Positions 17,140-26,118 are shown, counted from the stretch's first letter. The stretch is 64,000 nucleotides of DNA from Pseudomonas sp. BSw22131 (GCF_026810445.1 NZ_CP113949.1:2108001-2172000); one strand, 5' to 3'. Notes: a model not told the origin generated them from the sequence alone. Program-made: numbers and translations.

Positions 17140-17733
17140 TCAGGAGTGATTAAGCACGTGCCGTGTGGCCGAAATCGCCTCATCGAACGGTGCGGTGGTG
17201 CGCGTTATCTTTGTCATCACGCTGGCACCCAGCCAAAGCTGATACAGCCTGAGCGCGACGTGTGACGGTGGGTCGGTCAGGCGGAACGAACCGTCGTCCA
17301 GACCCCGTGAAAGTGCGGCGCCAATGCGCTGGATCACCTTGGCCGTGCCCTGATCCAGCGCCAGCCTCATGGGCTCGGACAGATCAGCCAGCTCAGCGCC
17401 CAGCTTCACAACCAGGCACTTGCCGAAATCGTGGTGCAGGGACTGGTTTTCCAGCCAGCGCTGCCAGTACTTCTCGAGCTTTTCGCGTTCTGTCTGCGCA
17501 GGGGCCTCAAAGATCTGATCCATCTCAGCGAGATAGTTCTGAAAATAGGACTCCAGCAGTGCCTGACCAAACGCGTCCTTGGAACTGAAGTAGTGGTAAA
17601 ACGAGCCCTTGGGGACTTTGGCCAGCAGCAGTACCTCATTAAGCCCTACGGCCGCGAACCCTTTGCGGCCGATGACCTGTGCTGCGGCATCAAGGATTCG
17701 TTGTCTGGCGTCAGTGGGTAAAGTCGTGTTCAT
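17140..17733 (-). CDS. TetR-family regulator of the OYE/DJ-1 unit (NemR-like)
   Basis: A 197-residue repressor. The N-terminal helix-turn-helix (RQRILDAAAQVIGRKGFAAV, then VPKGSFYHYFSSKDAFG) is typical of TetR. The C-terminal half carries a LHHDFGKCLVVKLGAELADLS segment with one cysteine in the position used for sensing reactive electrophiles in NemR relatives, as far as I recall. It is first in the minus-strand unit and probably represses itself, the DJ-1 gene and perhaps the OYE gene through the TAGAC palindrome at 17751-17765. The name NemR-like is inference from context. Confidence 0.85.
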   Translation of the reverse strand: MNTTLPTDARQRILDAAAQVIGRKGFAAVGLNEVLLLAKVPKGSFYHYFSSKDAFGQALLESYFQNYLAEMDQIFEAPAQTEREKLEKYWQRWLENQSLHHDFGKCLVVKLGAELADLSEPMRLALDQGTAKVIQRIGAALSRGLDDGSFRLTDPPSHVALRLYQLWLGASVMTKITRTTAPFDEAISATRHVLNHS

Positions 17734-17750
17734 CGTCACCGCTCTGTCAG

Positions 17751-17765
17751 TAGACCAGTCGTCTA
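17751..17765. promoter_or_regulatory. Candidate TetR/NemR-type operator
   Basis: TAGAC-N5-GTCTA lies 18-32 bases upstream of the TetR start codon. E. coli NemR binds a similar TAGAC-containing palindrome. Its position fits autorepression; the divergent GlxA-type gene starts 200 bases away. Confidence 0.6.
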
Positions 17766-17966
17766 GTGGGTGAGCCCATCGTAGGGAGTGAGGCAAAACC
17801 CGACAATGTCGTATCCGCAAGGATTTCGGACACGGGACCAAAGTTGCGTGCGCCGCTCTGCCTGGCGAGATAGCATCGCACCGAGCCGCCATGCGGCCCG
17901 CAGCCGAATCAGTTGCCCAAGGGGTGCTCATTATTTCTGGCCTGCGCACCTGCTGAAGAGAGCGTG

Positions 17967-18935
17967 ATGCATTCCGTTGCTTTGATTGTTTATCCCAACT
18001 TCCAGTCGCTCAGCCTGTCCGTGGGCTCGGTGTTCGAGTGCGCGAACATGATGCGCGACGAGCCGGCCTACACCTTTCATCTGGTGTCGGAGTCGGGCGG
18101 GCCGGTGATGTCGTCGCAGGGCTTTTCGGTGCTGACCACGCCGCTTAGCGCCGAGGGGTACGACACCGTGATCATCAGCGGCCACATGGAGTTCGAGCTT
18201 CCGGCCCTGAGCCTGCTGGAGTTCGTGCGCGCCGCGTCTGCGCACTCGCGCCGCATCGTGTCGTTGTGCACCGGAAGCTTTGTGCTGGCGGAGGCCGGTC
18301 TGCTCGACGGCAAACGCGCAACCACTCACTGGATCTATGCGCCGGCGTTCAAAAAACGCTACCCCGATATTCAGCTTGAGGAAGACCGGCTGTTCGTTGT
18401 GGACGGTGACGTGTGGACCGGCGCAGGCATGAGTGCCGGGCTGGACCTGGCGCTGGCGATGGTCGAAAACGATCTGGGCAGCGACATAGCGCGGCGGATT
18501 GCCCGCAAGCTGGTGATTTATCAGCGGCGGGGCAGCGAACAATCGCAGTTGTCGGCGCTGCTGGAACTTGACCCCAAATCTGACCGGGTCCAGCTGGCAC
18601 TGGTTTACGCGCGGGAAAATCTGAACAGCGATTTGTCGGTGGAGGCGTTAGCGGCAGTGGCGCGCTTGAGCCCGCGACAGTTCAGCCGGGTGTTCCGTGA
18701 AGAAACCGGGCAGACGCCAGCCAAGGCGGTCGAGTGTCTTCGGGTCGAGGCCGCCAGGGTGATGATGGAAACCAGCCGTCACCCCATAGAGGTGATTGCC
18801 CGTGAGTCAGGATTTGGTGATCGCGAGCGGATGCGGCAAGCGTTTCTGCGCACCTTCGGCCAGCATCCGCAAGCCATGCAACGGGCACTAGCCACGGCTG
18901 AGCGGGGTGAGCTGATGCCCGGCACACCCCGGTAG
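17967..18935 (+). CDS. GlxA-family transcriptional regulator (DJ-1/AraC fusion)
   Basis: A 322-residue regulator with an N-terminal DJ-1/PfpI-like domain (about 1-190; SLCTGSFVLAEAGLLDG and THWIYAPAF are typical) and a C-terminal AraC DNA-binding domain (about 215-315) with two helix-turn-helices, the second around HPIEVIARESGFGDRERMRQAF. Members include GbdR, ArgR and CdhR, which respond to amines or amino acids. The ligand is not evident here. It is divergent from the TetR gene, which may or may not be its target. The ATG at 17967 begins the conserved 'HSVALIVYPNFQ' opening. Confidence 0.88.
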   Translation: MHSVALIVYPNFQSLSLSVGSVFECANMMRDEPAYTFHLVSESGGPVMSSQGFSVLTTPLSAEGYDTVIISGHMEFELPALSLLEFVRAASAHSRRIVSLCTGSFVLAEAGLLDGKRATTHWIYAPAFKKRYPDIQLEEDRLFVVDGDVWTGAGMSAGLDLALAMVENDLGSDIARRIARKLVIYQRRGSEQSQLSALLELDPKSDRVQLALVYARENLNSDLSVEALAAVARLSPRQFSRVFREETGQTPAKAVECLRVEAARVMMETSRHPIEVIARESGFGDRERMRQAFLRTFGQHPQAMQRALATAERGELMPGTPR

Positions 18936-18946
18936 GCGCGCTGCCA

Positions 18947-18972
18947 GCGCTGGGTGAGTGATCACTCAGCGC
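18947..18972. terminator. Bidirectional hairpin between converging genes
   Basis: GCGCTGGGTGAGT and ACTCAGCGC pair across a GATC centre with one bulged base. It lies in the 88-base gap between the GlxA-type gene and the minus-strand lipoprotein gene. There is no strong T-run. Confidence 0.5.
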
Positions 18973-19023
18973 CGTGATCAACGTTGCAGGCGTTACTCGT
19001 TAGAGGTTGCGGCTGCAACCAGA

Positions 19024-19725
19024 TCAGTTGCCGAACATCAGGGTTTTCAGGCGGACCTGAGCCTGTTGGACGGTCTTGGCCTGGGTGTTCAACTCTTCCA
19101 GAAGGGTGTTCAGTTCCGCCTGCACCTTCGGGTCTTGAACCTTGACCAACGCGCCGTTTATCTCGATCTGCGCCTTGTGCGCATTCACGTAGTCGGCCAC
19201 TTTCAGGCTGGTGTCCAGTGTGCCGTTAATCTGCGGCAGCACCTCCAGAAGCGTGTTGGCAGGCACGGTTACGGTGCGGTCGTAGGCTTTGTCGTAGACC
19301 GCTTTCAAGTCTTCCGGTTGCTTGAGCTGGGCGTGAGCGCTGTCGGCTTTAGCCTGTTGCTGCTTGAGTTGGGTGTTCATGTCGGTGAGGCCGGCCTGCA
19401 CCGTTTTGATGTCGTCCCGGCGTGAAACCAGATCGCCCAGCGAGCGCACGGCGCCTTTCTGAACGAGTGTGGCCAACGGTTTGACGGCGGTGTCCATCCC
19501 GCTGTTGAAGTCGGTGATTACCGCGTAATGCGTGGAGTATTCACCAAATGCTTTCGACTCATCCGGCGTCAGTTTGGGCACGTGTACGCCCGGTTTGTCG
19601 ACGATGCGGGTTTGCAGAAACTGCGTGAAGGCCGCGCGTTGTTCGGGTTCTTTGTCGCCACAGGCGATGAGTAAGAAGGGCAGGGCAAGGACGAGTAGCC
19701 ACTGAGGGCGAAGCGAGACATTCAT
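19024..19725 (-). CDS. DUF3053-type lipoprotein
   Basis: A 233-residue predicted lipoprotein. The start at 19725 has AGGAGAT eight bases upstream, and the signal sequence ends in a lipobox (LLIACGDK), giving a lipid-modified cysteine about 21 residues in. The mature part is helical and glutamine-rich (NTQLKQQQAKADSAHAQL, LNTLLEELNTQAKTVQQAQ), likely forming coiled coils. This fits DUF3053, the family of E. coli YiaF, whose role is unknown. Aspartate is not at position +2 (it is Gly-Asp), so outer-membrane sorting is expected. It appears monocistronic. Confidence 0.8.
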   Translation of the reverse strand: MNVSLRPQWLLVLALPFLLIACGDKEPEQRAAFTQFLQTRIVDKPGVHVPKLTPDESKAFGEYSTHYAVITDFNSGMDTAVKPLATLVQKGAVRSLGDLVSRRDDIKTVQAGLTDMNTQLKQQQAKADSAHAQLKQPEDLKAVYDKAYDRTVTVPANTLLEVLPQINGTLDTSLKVADYVNAHKAQIEINGALVKVQDPKVQAELNTLLEELNTQAKTVQQAQVRLKTLMFGN

Positions 19726-19854
19726 GTCTTTGGATCTCCTGAAGCAAAGGGACAGGCCCGTAATAGACGGGTCTGCGAGTAGGCGCGGCAAGCTTAGCGT
19801 TTCTCTTGCAGGGGTTCAAAGTCATTGGTCGAACACAAAGGCACGTTGATCAGC

Positions 19855-20817
19855 TCAGCGCCAGTCATCAAGGATCCAGGCTTGGGCGTGATCGTAACCA
19901 GCGCCGCCTCGGTGCATCGAGATGCCCAGAATGTCAGTCCGAAACCCTTCATCGATCAGCCAGCGGTACGCTCCGTCGCGCGCGGTATTGACCCCGACGG
20001 TGAGGGTCTCCTGACTGGCCTGCACCGCCGCCGCGTTGCAGGCGGCGATCAGCGTGGCAAACACCGAAGGCGCCCGCGGACCAGAGGCCACTGCTGCGAA
20101 CTTGACGTAAAAGACGCCGGCGCCCGCCTCGCTGTGCGGACCGAAATGGCAGATCGCGAAGGCGTGAGGTTGAGCCGCCTCGTCGACCAGTATCAATGTG
20201 GTGCCGAGCTTTTGTTCTCGCACGGCGTCCATCTCGCCGGTCACGTCCAGCCCAGGCGCGATGGCGTGGGTGATGGCGGCGCATGCGTTTTTCAGGGCCT
20301 GTGCATCGCTGCCTGGCGCGCCGTATTTCAGCACGCCGGTCGGGCCGCTTTCAGCGCTGACCGGGTGTTGCAAAATGGCGATGAGCGACCTCGGCCAGAA
20401 GCCAAAACGCTGGTATAGCCCGATGTGTTTAGCGCTGTCGGGAAAGGTCATCAGCCCGGCATGGCTAACGCCCCAGGCATCCAGCTGCTCGATGCAACCG
20501 GTCATCAGGCTTTTGGCGATGGCGCGGTCCCAGAATTGCGGGTGCACGGCCACTGGCCCGACAACCGCATGACTGCCCCAGCGCGACACGCACAGCACGC
20601 CGACCATTCGGCCGTCGATCTCGGCCTTGAGCCAGTTGCTGTGCGGCGCGTTCCAGCGGTTGTGCACGTAATCGCGGTCATTCCAGAACTCTCCGGGCTC
20701 CGCTGCTTCGATGAACGTCGCGAACGCCAGCCTGACCAGTTCGCAGGCCTGGGCCAGTTCGGCGCGGGTGAGCGGCAGGACATTCACCGTTTCAGGGTGC
20801 TGGGACGTAGCGGGCAT
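19855..20817 (-). CDS. GNAT-family acetyltransferase, long form
   Basis: A 320-residue protein. The N-terminal half (about 15-160) is a GNAT domain: VGPVAVHPQFWDRAIAKSLM matches the acetyl-CoA-binding loop region and HIGLYQRFGFWPRS the C-terminal motif. The second half (about 175-320) has similar strand-helix spacing and ends with YRWLIDEGFRTDILGISMHRG, suggesting a degenerate second GNAT domain. The substrate is unknown. Its start lies about 110 bases before a stop in the promoter-proximal LTA-synthase-like gene's direction, on the same strand, so read-through from that gene is possible. Confidence 0.8.
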   Translation of the reverse strand: MPATSQHPETVNVLPLTRAELAQACELVRLAFATFIEAAEPGEFWNDRDYVHNRWNAPHSNWLKAEIDGRMVGVLCVSRWGSHAVVGPVAVHPQFWDRAIAKSLMTGCIEQLDAWGVSHAGLMTFPDSAKHIGLYQRFGFWPRSLIAILQHPVSAESGPTGVLKYGAPGSDAQALKNACAAITHAIAPGLDVTGEMDAVREQKLGTTLILVDEAAQPHAFAICHFGPHSEAGAGVFYVKFAAVASGPRAPSVFATLIAACNAAAVQASQETLTVGVNTARDGAYRWLIDEGFRTDILGISMHRGGAGYDHAQAWILDDWR

Positions 20818-20890
20818 GGGGCATTCTCGGCAGCGGGATTGTCTGTTCGATAAGCCGGGCGCTGCGTTGGTTCAACCCGGCTTTCGTCCC

Positions 20891-22927
20891 TTATTTGCGC
20901 ACGTTCTGGTAAAGCATCAGCCGCGATGTTTCGTGCATGCCGCGGGTCAGCTCGACCAGTCGCCTGAACTCCGCCGGGTTCTGCCCGGCCACATCATCCA
21001 GTGGCGTTTGCGAGGCCAGGTCATGCAGCGTCGGCGAGCTGCCGTCGTGCTGCATCTGCACCATGTAATGCTGCGTGACACCGGCGATCAGCGGGAACGT
21101 GCCTTCACGCAGCACCAGCGGCACCACGCGCTCGCCTTCCGGCGCTGGCTGCTGAATGTCCCGCCCCATGCCGCTGTTGCGAAACTCAAGGCCCGCCATG
21201 CCGGCAACGGTGGGCAGCAAGTCAACCAGACCTACTGCCTCGTTGACAGTGCGCGCGCCGAGCAAGGCGGGCGCATGGATGATCATCGGCACCGCGTTGC
21301 TCTCCAGGCCGAGCTGCTCGTAAGCGGGCGCCAGATACGGGATCTGGGCGATCCGGGTGTTGTGATCGCCAAACAGCACGAAAATGGTGTTTTCGTAGTA
21401 ACCGCCTTTCTTGGCGATTTCCATCAGGCGTCCAATGTTGAAGTCCAGCAGGCGCACGGCGTTGTATTGCTCGACGCTGCGTGATCCTGCGGCTTGTACT
21501 TCGGCCAGCGTCGGGTTCTTCACCTCAAAGCCGTCATTGGTTTTGGGAATGGTGAAGGGCCGATGGTTGCCTGCGGTCTGCACGTAGGCAAAGAACGGCT
21601 TGTCCTTGGGCAGTGCTTGCAGGATCTGGTCGGTTTCCTTGAACAGGTCCAGATCAGAGATCCCCCAGACATCCACCACCGGGGATTTCCAGTCGCGCTC
21701 TTCGAACAGGCGCACGCCGTCGATGCTTTGCCGGATCAGGGCGTTCATGTTGGCCCAGCCGGAGTTGCCGCCGATGGTGTAGATCTTTTCGTAGCCGTTG
21801 AACGCATTGATCAGCGTGTGCTGGCGCGTGATCAACGGGTTGCGCGTCGCCGTTTCCTGACGGGTAACGTCCGGCACGCCCGAAATACTCGCCCACACGG
21901 TTTTCGCCGTTCCGGTGACCGGCACGTAAAAATGCTCGAAAAACCAGCTCTGGCTGGCGAGGCGGTCAATGTTGGGCGTTGGATTGATCGGGTTGCCGTA
22001 GGCGCCCACCGCGCTGGTACCGAGGGACTCCAGCATCACGAACATCACATTCGGTGGCCTGGCGCTGGCAACCTTGTAAGGCTGCGGCGCCTGATGGCGC
22101 ACAAAGTCGAGCGTTTGCGGGTCGGGCTTGTCGACGCCCAGGTACTTGGACATCACCGCGTAGTGTTCACGCACTTGAGCTTCGTCGTAGCGCGACTGGC
22201 CGACCTTGATGGTGTCATAGAGGAAAATCACCGGGTTCAGGCCCAGCGCTGCAATCTGGTTATTGCCGGAAAAAAACGCATCGCTCCAGCGCAACGGGAC
22301 CGGGTTTTCGAGGTTCATGTTTTCGACACGGCCCAAAATACCCAGCAGCACCAGCACGACCATCACCGTACCGCCCCACGTGGCTGACAGTGGATGAATC
22401 ACGATGCGACGGCGGTCGAGCGTCAGGCGCTCCAGCTTCACCAGCGCCAGTGTCACCAGCGCGACCGTGAGCAGCCAACCGAGAGAAATCCAGATCACGG
22501 GGTAGGTTTGCCAGACCATGTCGCGGGAAATTTGCGCGTCGTCGAGATAGCGCAGAATGGTGGCGTTGATTCGCACGCCGAGGTACGCGTAGTGGCCGAA
22601 GTCGATGATGTAGATCAGCAATACAACGCTCAGCGCGACAAACAGGTAGATGCGCGCCACACCGCGCAACAGGCGGCTGCCCAGCAGGTTCCAGCGCGGT
22701 ATCCAGGCCAGCACGGCAACGGGCAACATCAGCAGGATCGCCAGCCTGAGGTCGAACCGAAAGCCGATGCCCAGCGTTTCCAGCAGCGCGTTATCGTCGC
22801 TCAGGGCCTTGGCGTCGAAACCGGAAAAGCCGAAAAAGAACACCACCCGCAGCACCGCCAACAGAAACCAGATAATGGCTGTTGCGGCCAGCCAGTAATG
22901 CAGACGTCTTGCGTGCAGCCAACCCAT
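20891..22927 (-). CDS. LTA-synthase-family membrane sulfatase/phosphotransferase
   Basis: A 678-residue inner-membrane protein with about five N-terminal membrane helices (up to residue about 210) and a large periplasmic alkaline-phosphatase-fold domain. Catalytic landmarks of the LtaS/MdoB group are present: FVMLESLG with the metal-binding glutamate, PVTGTAKT with the nucleophilic threonine, and FVLFGDHNTR with Asp-His. Such enzymes move phosphoglycerol or phosphoethanolamine from phospholipids onto glycans, or act as phosphodiesterases. In Pseudomonas the acceptor might be periplasmic glucans or lipopolysaccharide; this is not decided by the sequence. It heads downstream of two envelope-related genes on the same strand. 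Confidence 0.87.
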   Translation of the reverse strand: MGWLHARRLHYWLAATAIIWFLLAVLRVVFFFGFSGFDAKALSDDNALLETLGIGFRFDLRLAILLMLPVAVLAWIPRWNLLGSRLLRGVARIYLFVALSVVLLIYIIDFGHYAYLGVRINATILRYLDDAQISRDMVWQTYPVIWISLGWLLTVALVTLALVKLERLTLDRRRIVIHPLSATWGGTVMVVLVLLGILGRVENMNLENPVPLRWSDAFFSGNNQIAALGLNPVIFLYDTIKVGQSRYDEAQVREHYAVMSKYLGVDKPDPQTLDFVRHQAPQPYKVASARPPNVMFVMLESLGTSAVGAYGNPINPTPNIDRLASQSWFFEHFYVPVTGTAKTVWASISGVPDVTRQETATRNPLITRQHTLINAFNGYEKIYTIGGNSGWANMNALIRQSIDGVRLFEERDWKSPVVDVWGISDLDLFKETDQILQALPKDKPFFAYVQTAGNHRPFTIPKTNDGFEVKNPTLAEVQAAGSRSVEQYNAVRLLDFNIGRLMEIAKKGGYYENTIFVLFGDHNTRIAQIPYLAPAYEQLGLESNAVPMIIHAPALLGARTVNEAVGLVDLLPTVAGMAGLEFRNSGMGRDIQQPAPEGERVVPLVLREGTFPLIAGVTQHYMVQMQHDGSSPTLHDLASQTPLDDVAGQNPAEFRRLVELTRGMHETSRLMLYQNVRK

Positions 22928-22960
22928 TGCGGTTCCCCCGGTGAAAAGTCTCGTTGATTC

Positions 22961-23599
22961 TCAAACTGATTGACGTGCATCGCTGGCGCTGCGCAATAGC
23001 AACCTGCTCCGGCGATAGGCCCATCTCACGACGATCACCAGCAAGGCCGTGCAGCAGAACAGCCCCAGCAGCGGATCAATCAGGTAATCCCAGTAATTGT
23101 GCGAGGGTTTGATGCCTGCCACGAACGCCAGCGTTGCGCTGGCCAGCATCACCACCGCCAGACCGTTGCGCAGGTAAAACAGGCCCAGCGTGAGCAGTGC
23201 GATGATCACCAGCATCGCCCGCGGGCTGTAGCCGAGGCGATACGGGTCCAGATAACTCAAGCCCAGCGTTGCCGGGTACAGCAGCAGCGCCATCGCCGCG
23301 AACACCACCAGCACGCTGATTTGCGCGTGACGGGCGGGCGCAGGCAGCCCCAATTTGCGCAGGCAACCCCAGAGCATCAACACCAGCGAAGTGATGGCGA
23401 GGTCATCAATGTAGCTGCGCAGGTACGCCGCCAGCGACAAGCCGTCGACAGGTATGAAACTGGCCGCCAGCAACGCGAACAACAGCCCGACGCGCAGCCC
23501 ACGGTTGAGCCCCAGCGGCGGCAGCATCAGGAAGATGAGCAGCGCGAAACTGACATGGGCCTGCCACAGGCTGATCAATTGCGACGCTCGGACAGCCAC
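22961..23599 (-). CDS. Polytopic membrane protein coupled to the sialidase-like gene
   Basis: A 212-residue protein with about six hydrophobic helices (for example VSFALLIFLMLPPLGL, LRVGLLFALLAASFIP, ALLTLGLFYLRNGLAVVML), almost entirely embedded in the membrane. I do not recognise a named family. Its start lies 25 bases inside the upstream sialidase-like gene, so translation is probably coupled, and it ends 33 bases before the LTA-synthase-like gene. The tight packing suggests the three products work together on an envelope glycan. It could be an anchor or a flippase-like partner; that is inference. Confidence 0.75.
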   Translation of the reverse strand: MAVRASQLISLWQAHVSFALLIFLMLPPLGLNRGLRVGLLFALLAASFIPVDGLSLAAYLRSYIDDLAITSLVLMLWGCLRKLGLPAPARHAQISVLVVFAAMALLLYPATLGLSYLDPYRLGYSPRAMLVIIALLTLGLFYLRNGLAVVMLASATLAFVAGIKPSHNYWDYLIDPLLGLFCCTALLVIVVRWAYRRSRLLLRSASDARQSV

Positions 23600-24873
23600 G
23601 CATCGTTGAACGTGACGTGCTTGATGAAAGTGTTGTTCCAGGAATAAACCAAGTGATACATCCCGTCCGGGCTGCGGATGAAGTAGGGGTACTCGTATTT
23701 GAATTCACAGCCGCGGCTGGTGCAGACGCGGGTGTCGAGGTTGCTCAGGAACTGCGTCTCCAGCGGCAGTCGAAGTGCGCCACTGGACCCGCGAAACTCG
23801 TTGCCGATGATTTCTTTGTAAGCGTCGGGCGAGAACGGATTGCCGTTCGGGTCGGGGGACTTGTCCAGGTCACGCAACGCCTGCCAGTCGTCCATTTTGG
23901 CGTCGGTGCCGTAGAGGCTCAGCTTGAAGCGGCCATCGCGCAGGTCATTGAGCGCCACCAGCAGGCCATTGTCTGGCGTGGCGACAGCGGCCAGCGATGA
24001 GTTGGGGTTGGACGGGTCGAGCGGATAAGGTTCACTCCAGGTTTGCCCGGCGTCTTCGGTGCGGGTCGCCAGCACCCGGTGGTGAGTGTTTCCGGCATAA
24101 CGCAGCAGCGCGATGCCCCGCTGGCCGTCCAGCGGCACCACGGTCGGCTGCAGCGAATTGTTGCCCCGGCTGATGCGGAATTTATCGATCACGTCGCCGT
24201 TCGCGCTCAGGTAGAGATACTCGGCGAACTTGCCCAGAAATTCGTGGTAGACCGGCAATCCGATCGAACCGTCGGCATGAAACACCGGCGCCGAGCGCAC
24301 CAGCGTGCTGATGTTGAGAAAAGGTGAGGTGATCAATTGGCGCGGTTCAGACCAGTTGCGGCCAAAATCTTCGGAGACCATCACATTGACCGCGCTGCCC
24401 GCCCAGCCGCCCATGGACACCGAGACATAGAACAGCCACAGGCGATTGTCCGGTGCCAGTGCGACGACCGGATTGCCGAGTTTGCGAATGTATTTTTGCG
24501 TGCCGCGCTGGGTCGAGTCGCGGGTTGCCAGCACCTGCTCTGCGCCCCATTCGCCGGTGCCTGCATCGAAGCGGGCGGCGCGCACCTGCACATCGGCAGC
24601 GCCTTCACGGGTGCCGGCAAACCATACCGTCATCAGGCTGCCATCGGGCAGGGCGGTCACGGCAGAGGAATGCACGAAATCCACCAGCCCGGAGGAGGCA
24701 AAACGGCTGGTGTAGATGGGTTTGGGAGATTGACCGGTCGCCTTTGCCGCCGAGCCCATCAGCGCGAACGAAGAATGGGTGTTGCCGGGGTGGGTAAACC
24801 ACGCGACCGCGAACAGGCAGATGATGGCGAGGTAGGCGCTCAGGGCCGTACGGCTGGGTAGAGTGATGCGCAT
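23575..24873 (-). CDS. Sialidase-fold (BNR/Asp-box) secreted protein
   Basis: A 432-residue protein with an N-terminal signal or membrane anchor (SAYLAIICLFAVAWF, about 12-26). It then forms a predicted six-bladed beta-propeller with Asp-box repeats: SEDFGRNWSEP and TEDAGQTWSEP fit SxDxGxxW. Arginines in RGTQKYIRKLGNPV and the HSSAVTALPDGSL segment resemble bacterial exo-alpha-sialidase-like proteins. A cysteine pair (VCTSRGCEF) near the C-terminus may form a disulfide. Pseudomonads generally lack sialic acid, so the true substrate may be another acidic or modified sugar. It is first in a minus-strand set with a membrane protein and an LtaS-like enzyme. Confidence 0.8.
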   Translation of the reverse strand: MRITLPSRTALSAYLAIICLFAVAWFTHPGNTHSSFALMGSAAKATGQSPKPIYTSRFASSGLVDFVHSSAVTALPDGSLMTVWFAGTREGAADVQVRAARFDAGTGEWGAEQVLATRDSTQRGTQKYIRKLGNPVVALAPDNRLWLFYVSVSMGGWAGSAVNVMVSEDFGRNWSEPRQLITSPFLNISTLVRSAPVFHADGSIGLPVYHEFLGKFAEYLYLSANGDVIDKFRISRGNNSLQPTVVPLDGQRGIALLRYAGNTHHRVLATRTEDAGQTWSEPYPLDPSNPNSSLAAVATPDNGLLVALNDLRDGRFKLSLYGTDAKMDDWQALRDLDKSPDPNGNPFSPDAYKEIIGNEFRGSSGALRLPLETQFLSNLDTRVCTSRGCEFKYEYPYFIRSPDGMYHLVYSWNNTFIKHVTFNDAWLSERRN

Positions 24874-25051
24874 GACAGTGACTAAGCATCTCGTGACCCG
24901 ATCAAGCGGCGTAAGCTAACACCACAGGTTACAAACTCATGTTTTAGCCACCGACAGATGTGTAAGCAATTGTTTGGCGTAGACGGGGCAGGGGTTAGAG
25001 ATCATTTAACCGCCAGCTCCCGGACCAACGGTCTGCGGTGTCAACTCTAAC

Positions 25052-25447
25052 TCACCTCCGCCACACCGCCTCTGCTACCGCCCAGGCCAGTGCCAGCCAG
25101 ATCAGCACAAACAGCGCGGCCATTATCCATCGTCCCTTCAGGCTCAGGCGTTGCCCCGCCATCGTTTCAGCCTGGGGACGGCAACGCGCCAGCAGCGGCG
25201 CCGGAATAGAACGCATGGCCAGCGCGATGCCCAGCGGCAGCAGGATCACGTCATCCAGATAACCGAGCAGCGGAATGAAGTCTGGTATCAGGTCAATGGG
25301 GCTCAGGGCATATGCCACCGTGACCAGCGCAACAGTTTTGGGCAGCCAAGGTATGTCCGGCTGACGGCAGCACACCCACAGCAGGATCAGGTTGGCTTTG
25401 AGGCGTCGGGCCCAGGCCTTGAGTGTTTTCAGGGTGTTGGCAAACAT
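25052..25447 (-). CDS. DUF1232 (YkvA-type) membrane protein
   Basis: A 131-residue protein. The core around residues 35-75 holds the DUF1232 signature YALSPIDLIPDFIPLLGYLDDV, a short conserved membrane-associated motif found in YkvA and relatives. A C-terminal hydrophobic helix (WIMAALFVLIWLALAWAVAEA) anchors it. The start at 25447 is preceded by AGGAC; longer frames are not supported. The biochemical role is unknown. It starts eight bases after the stop of the DUF6434-like gene, so both are likely on one transcript. Confidence 0.85.
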   Translation of the reverse strand: MFANTLKTLKAWARRLKANLILLWVCCRQPDIPWLPKTVALVTVAYALSPIDLIPDFIPLLGYLDDVILLPLGIALAMRSIPAPLLARCRPQAETMAGQRLSLKGRWIMAALFVLIWLALAWAVAEAVWRR

Positions 25448-25455
25448 GGCGTGTC

Positions 25456-25662
25456 CTAAAGGTTTCGACGCTTCCATTCCTGCACCACGTCGCCCATGTT
25501 TTTGGCTGTGGTGTTTTTGATCCACGCCATGAAATCTCGATCAAACCGAAACGTCGGCCCACACTGTTCAAGCATGAAACGCCGTACGTTTTGCGTGTTT
25601 TTGTAGCGCTGATCCACAGGGGTTTCAGGGCTGATGGAGTCGCTGTGCCAGTTGAACGTCAT
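25456..25662 (-). CDS. DUF6434-like small protein
   Basis: A 68-residue cytoplasmic protein starting MTFNWHSDSIS, with AGGAG five bases before the ATG at 25662. The central QRYKNTQNVRRFMLEQCG and late DFMAWIKNTTAKNMGDVVQEW segments match what I remember of DUF6434, a small domain often linked to SAP-type DNA-binding modules. Basic and aromatic residues suggest nucleic-acid binding, which is inference. It lies directly upstream of the DUF1232 gene with an 8-base gap and is divergent from the next small gene. Confidence 0.65.
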   Translation of the reverse strand: MTFNWHSDSISPETPVDQRYKNTQNVRRFMLEQCGPTFRFDRDFMAWIKNTTAKNMGDVVQEWKRRNL

Positions 25663-25796
25663 GGTGGCTCCTGCCGACATGGGGATGGCTGGGATCGTGC
25701 GAGGGTGAAAACCGATGGCTATAATCGCGAAATTCGAGAAAGAGGCCAATGGTCTCTCGAAGACGTTTCAGTATTCATTCGACAAGGAATTCGAAT

Positions 25797-26087
25797 ATGT
25801 TCCGAATCAAGGAGTCGGCACCAACATTTGATGGGCTGCCACGCGGCCTGCCAGAAGAAATCCACGCCACATGGCGCGGCGCGCTGGCCGCACTGCGCGC
25901 CGCGACAGACCCGCTGCGCGTTGCCGAGGGTTATCATTTTTGCTGCGGTTTTCTTCAGGCACTGGCAGACGCCCGTGTCATAGAACCGATCTGGTACACC
26001 TCGTTGCGTTCACAACTGTTGGAAGTCTGGGTGGAGGCTGTCAATCGCCTGAATCAGGACGCACACGATATCTACCCACTTCGCTAG
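25797..26087 (+). CDS. Small protein of unknown function
   Basis: A 96-residue protein with a good start: AAGGAAT lies seven bases before the ATG at 25797. It is helical and soluble by composition (GALAALRAATDPLRVAEGYHFC, LEVWVEAVNRLNQ), with two adjacent cysteines in YHFCCGF. No family comes to mind. It stands alone between the divergent DUF6434/DUF1232 pair and the hairpin that ends the minus-strand ABC exporter. Its independent ribosome binding site and normal codon use argue that it is real. Confidence 0.6.
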   Translation: MFRIKESAPTFDGLPRGLPEEIHATWRGALAALRAATDPLRVAEGYHFCCGFLQALADARVIEPIWYTSLRSQLLEVWVEAVNRLNQDAHDIYPLR

Positions 26088-26118
26088 CCCCCTTCGATCC
26101 CAAATCGCAGGCAGAAAA

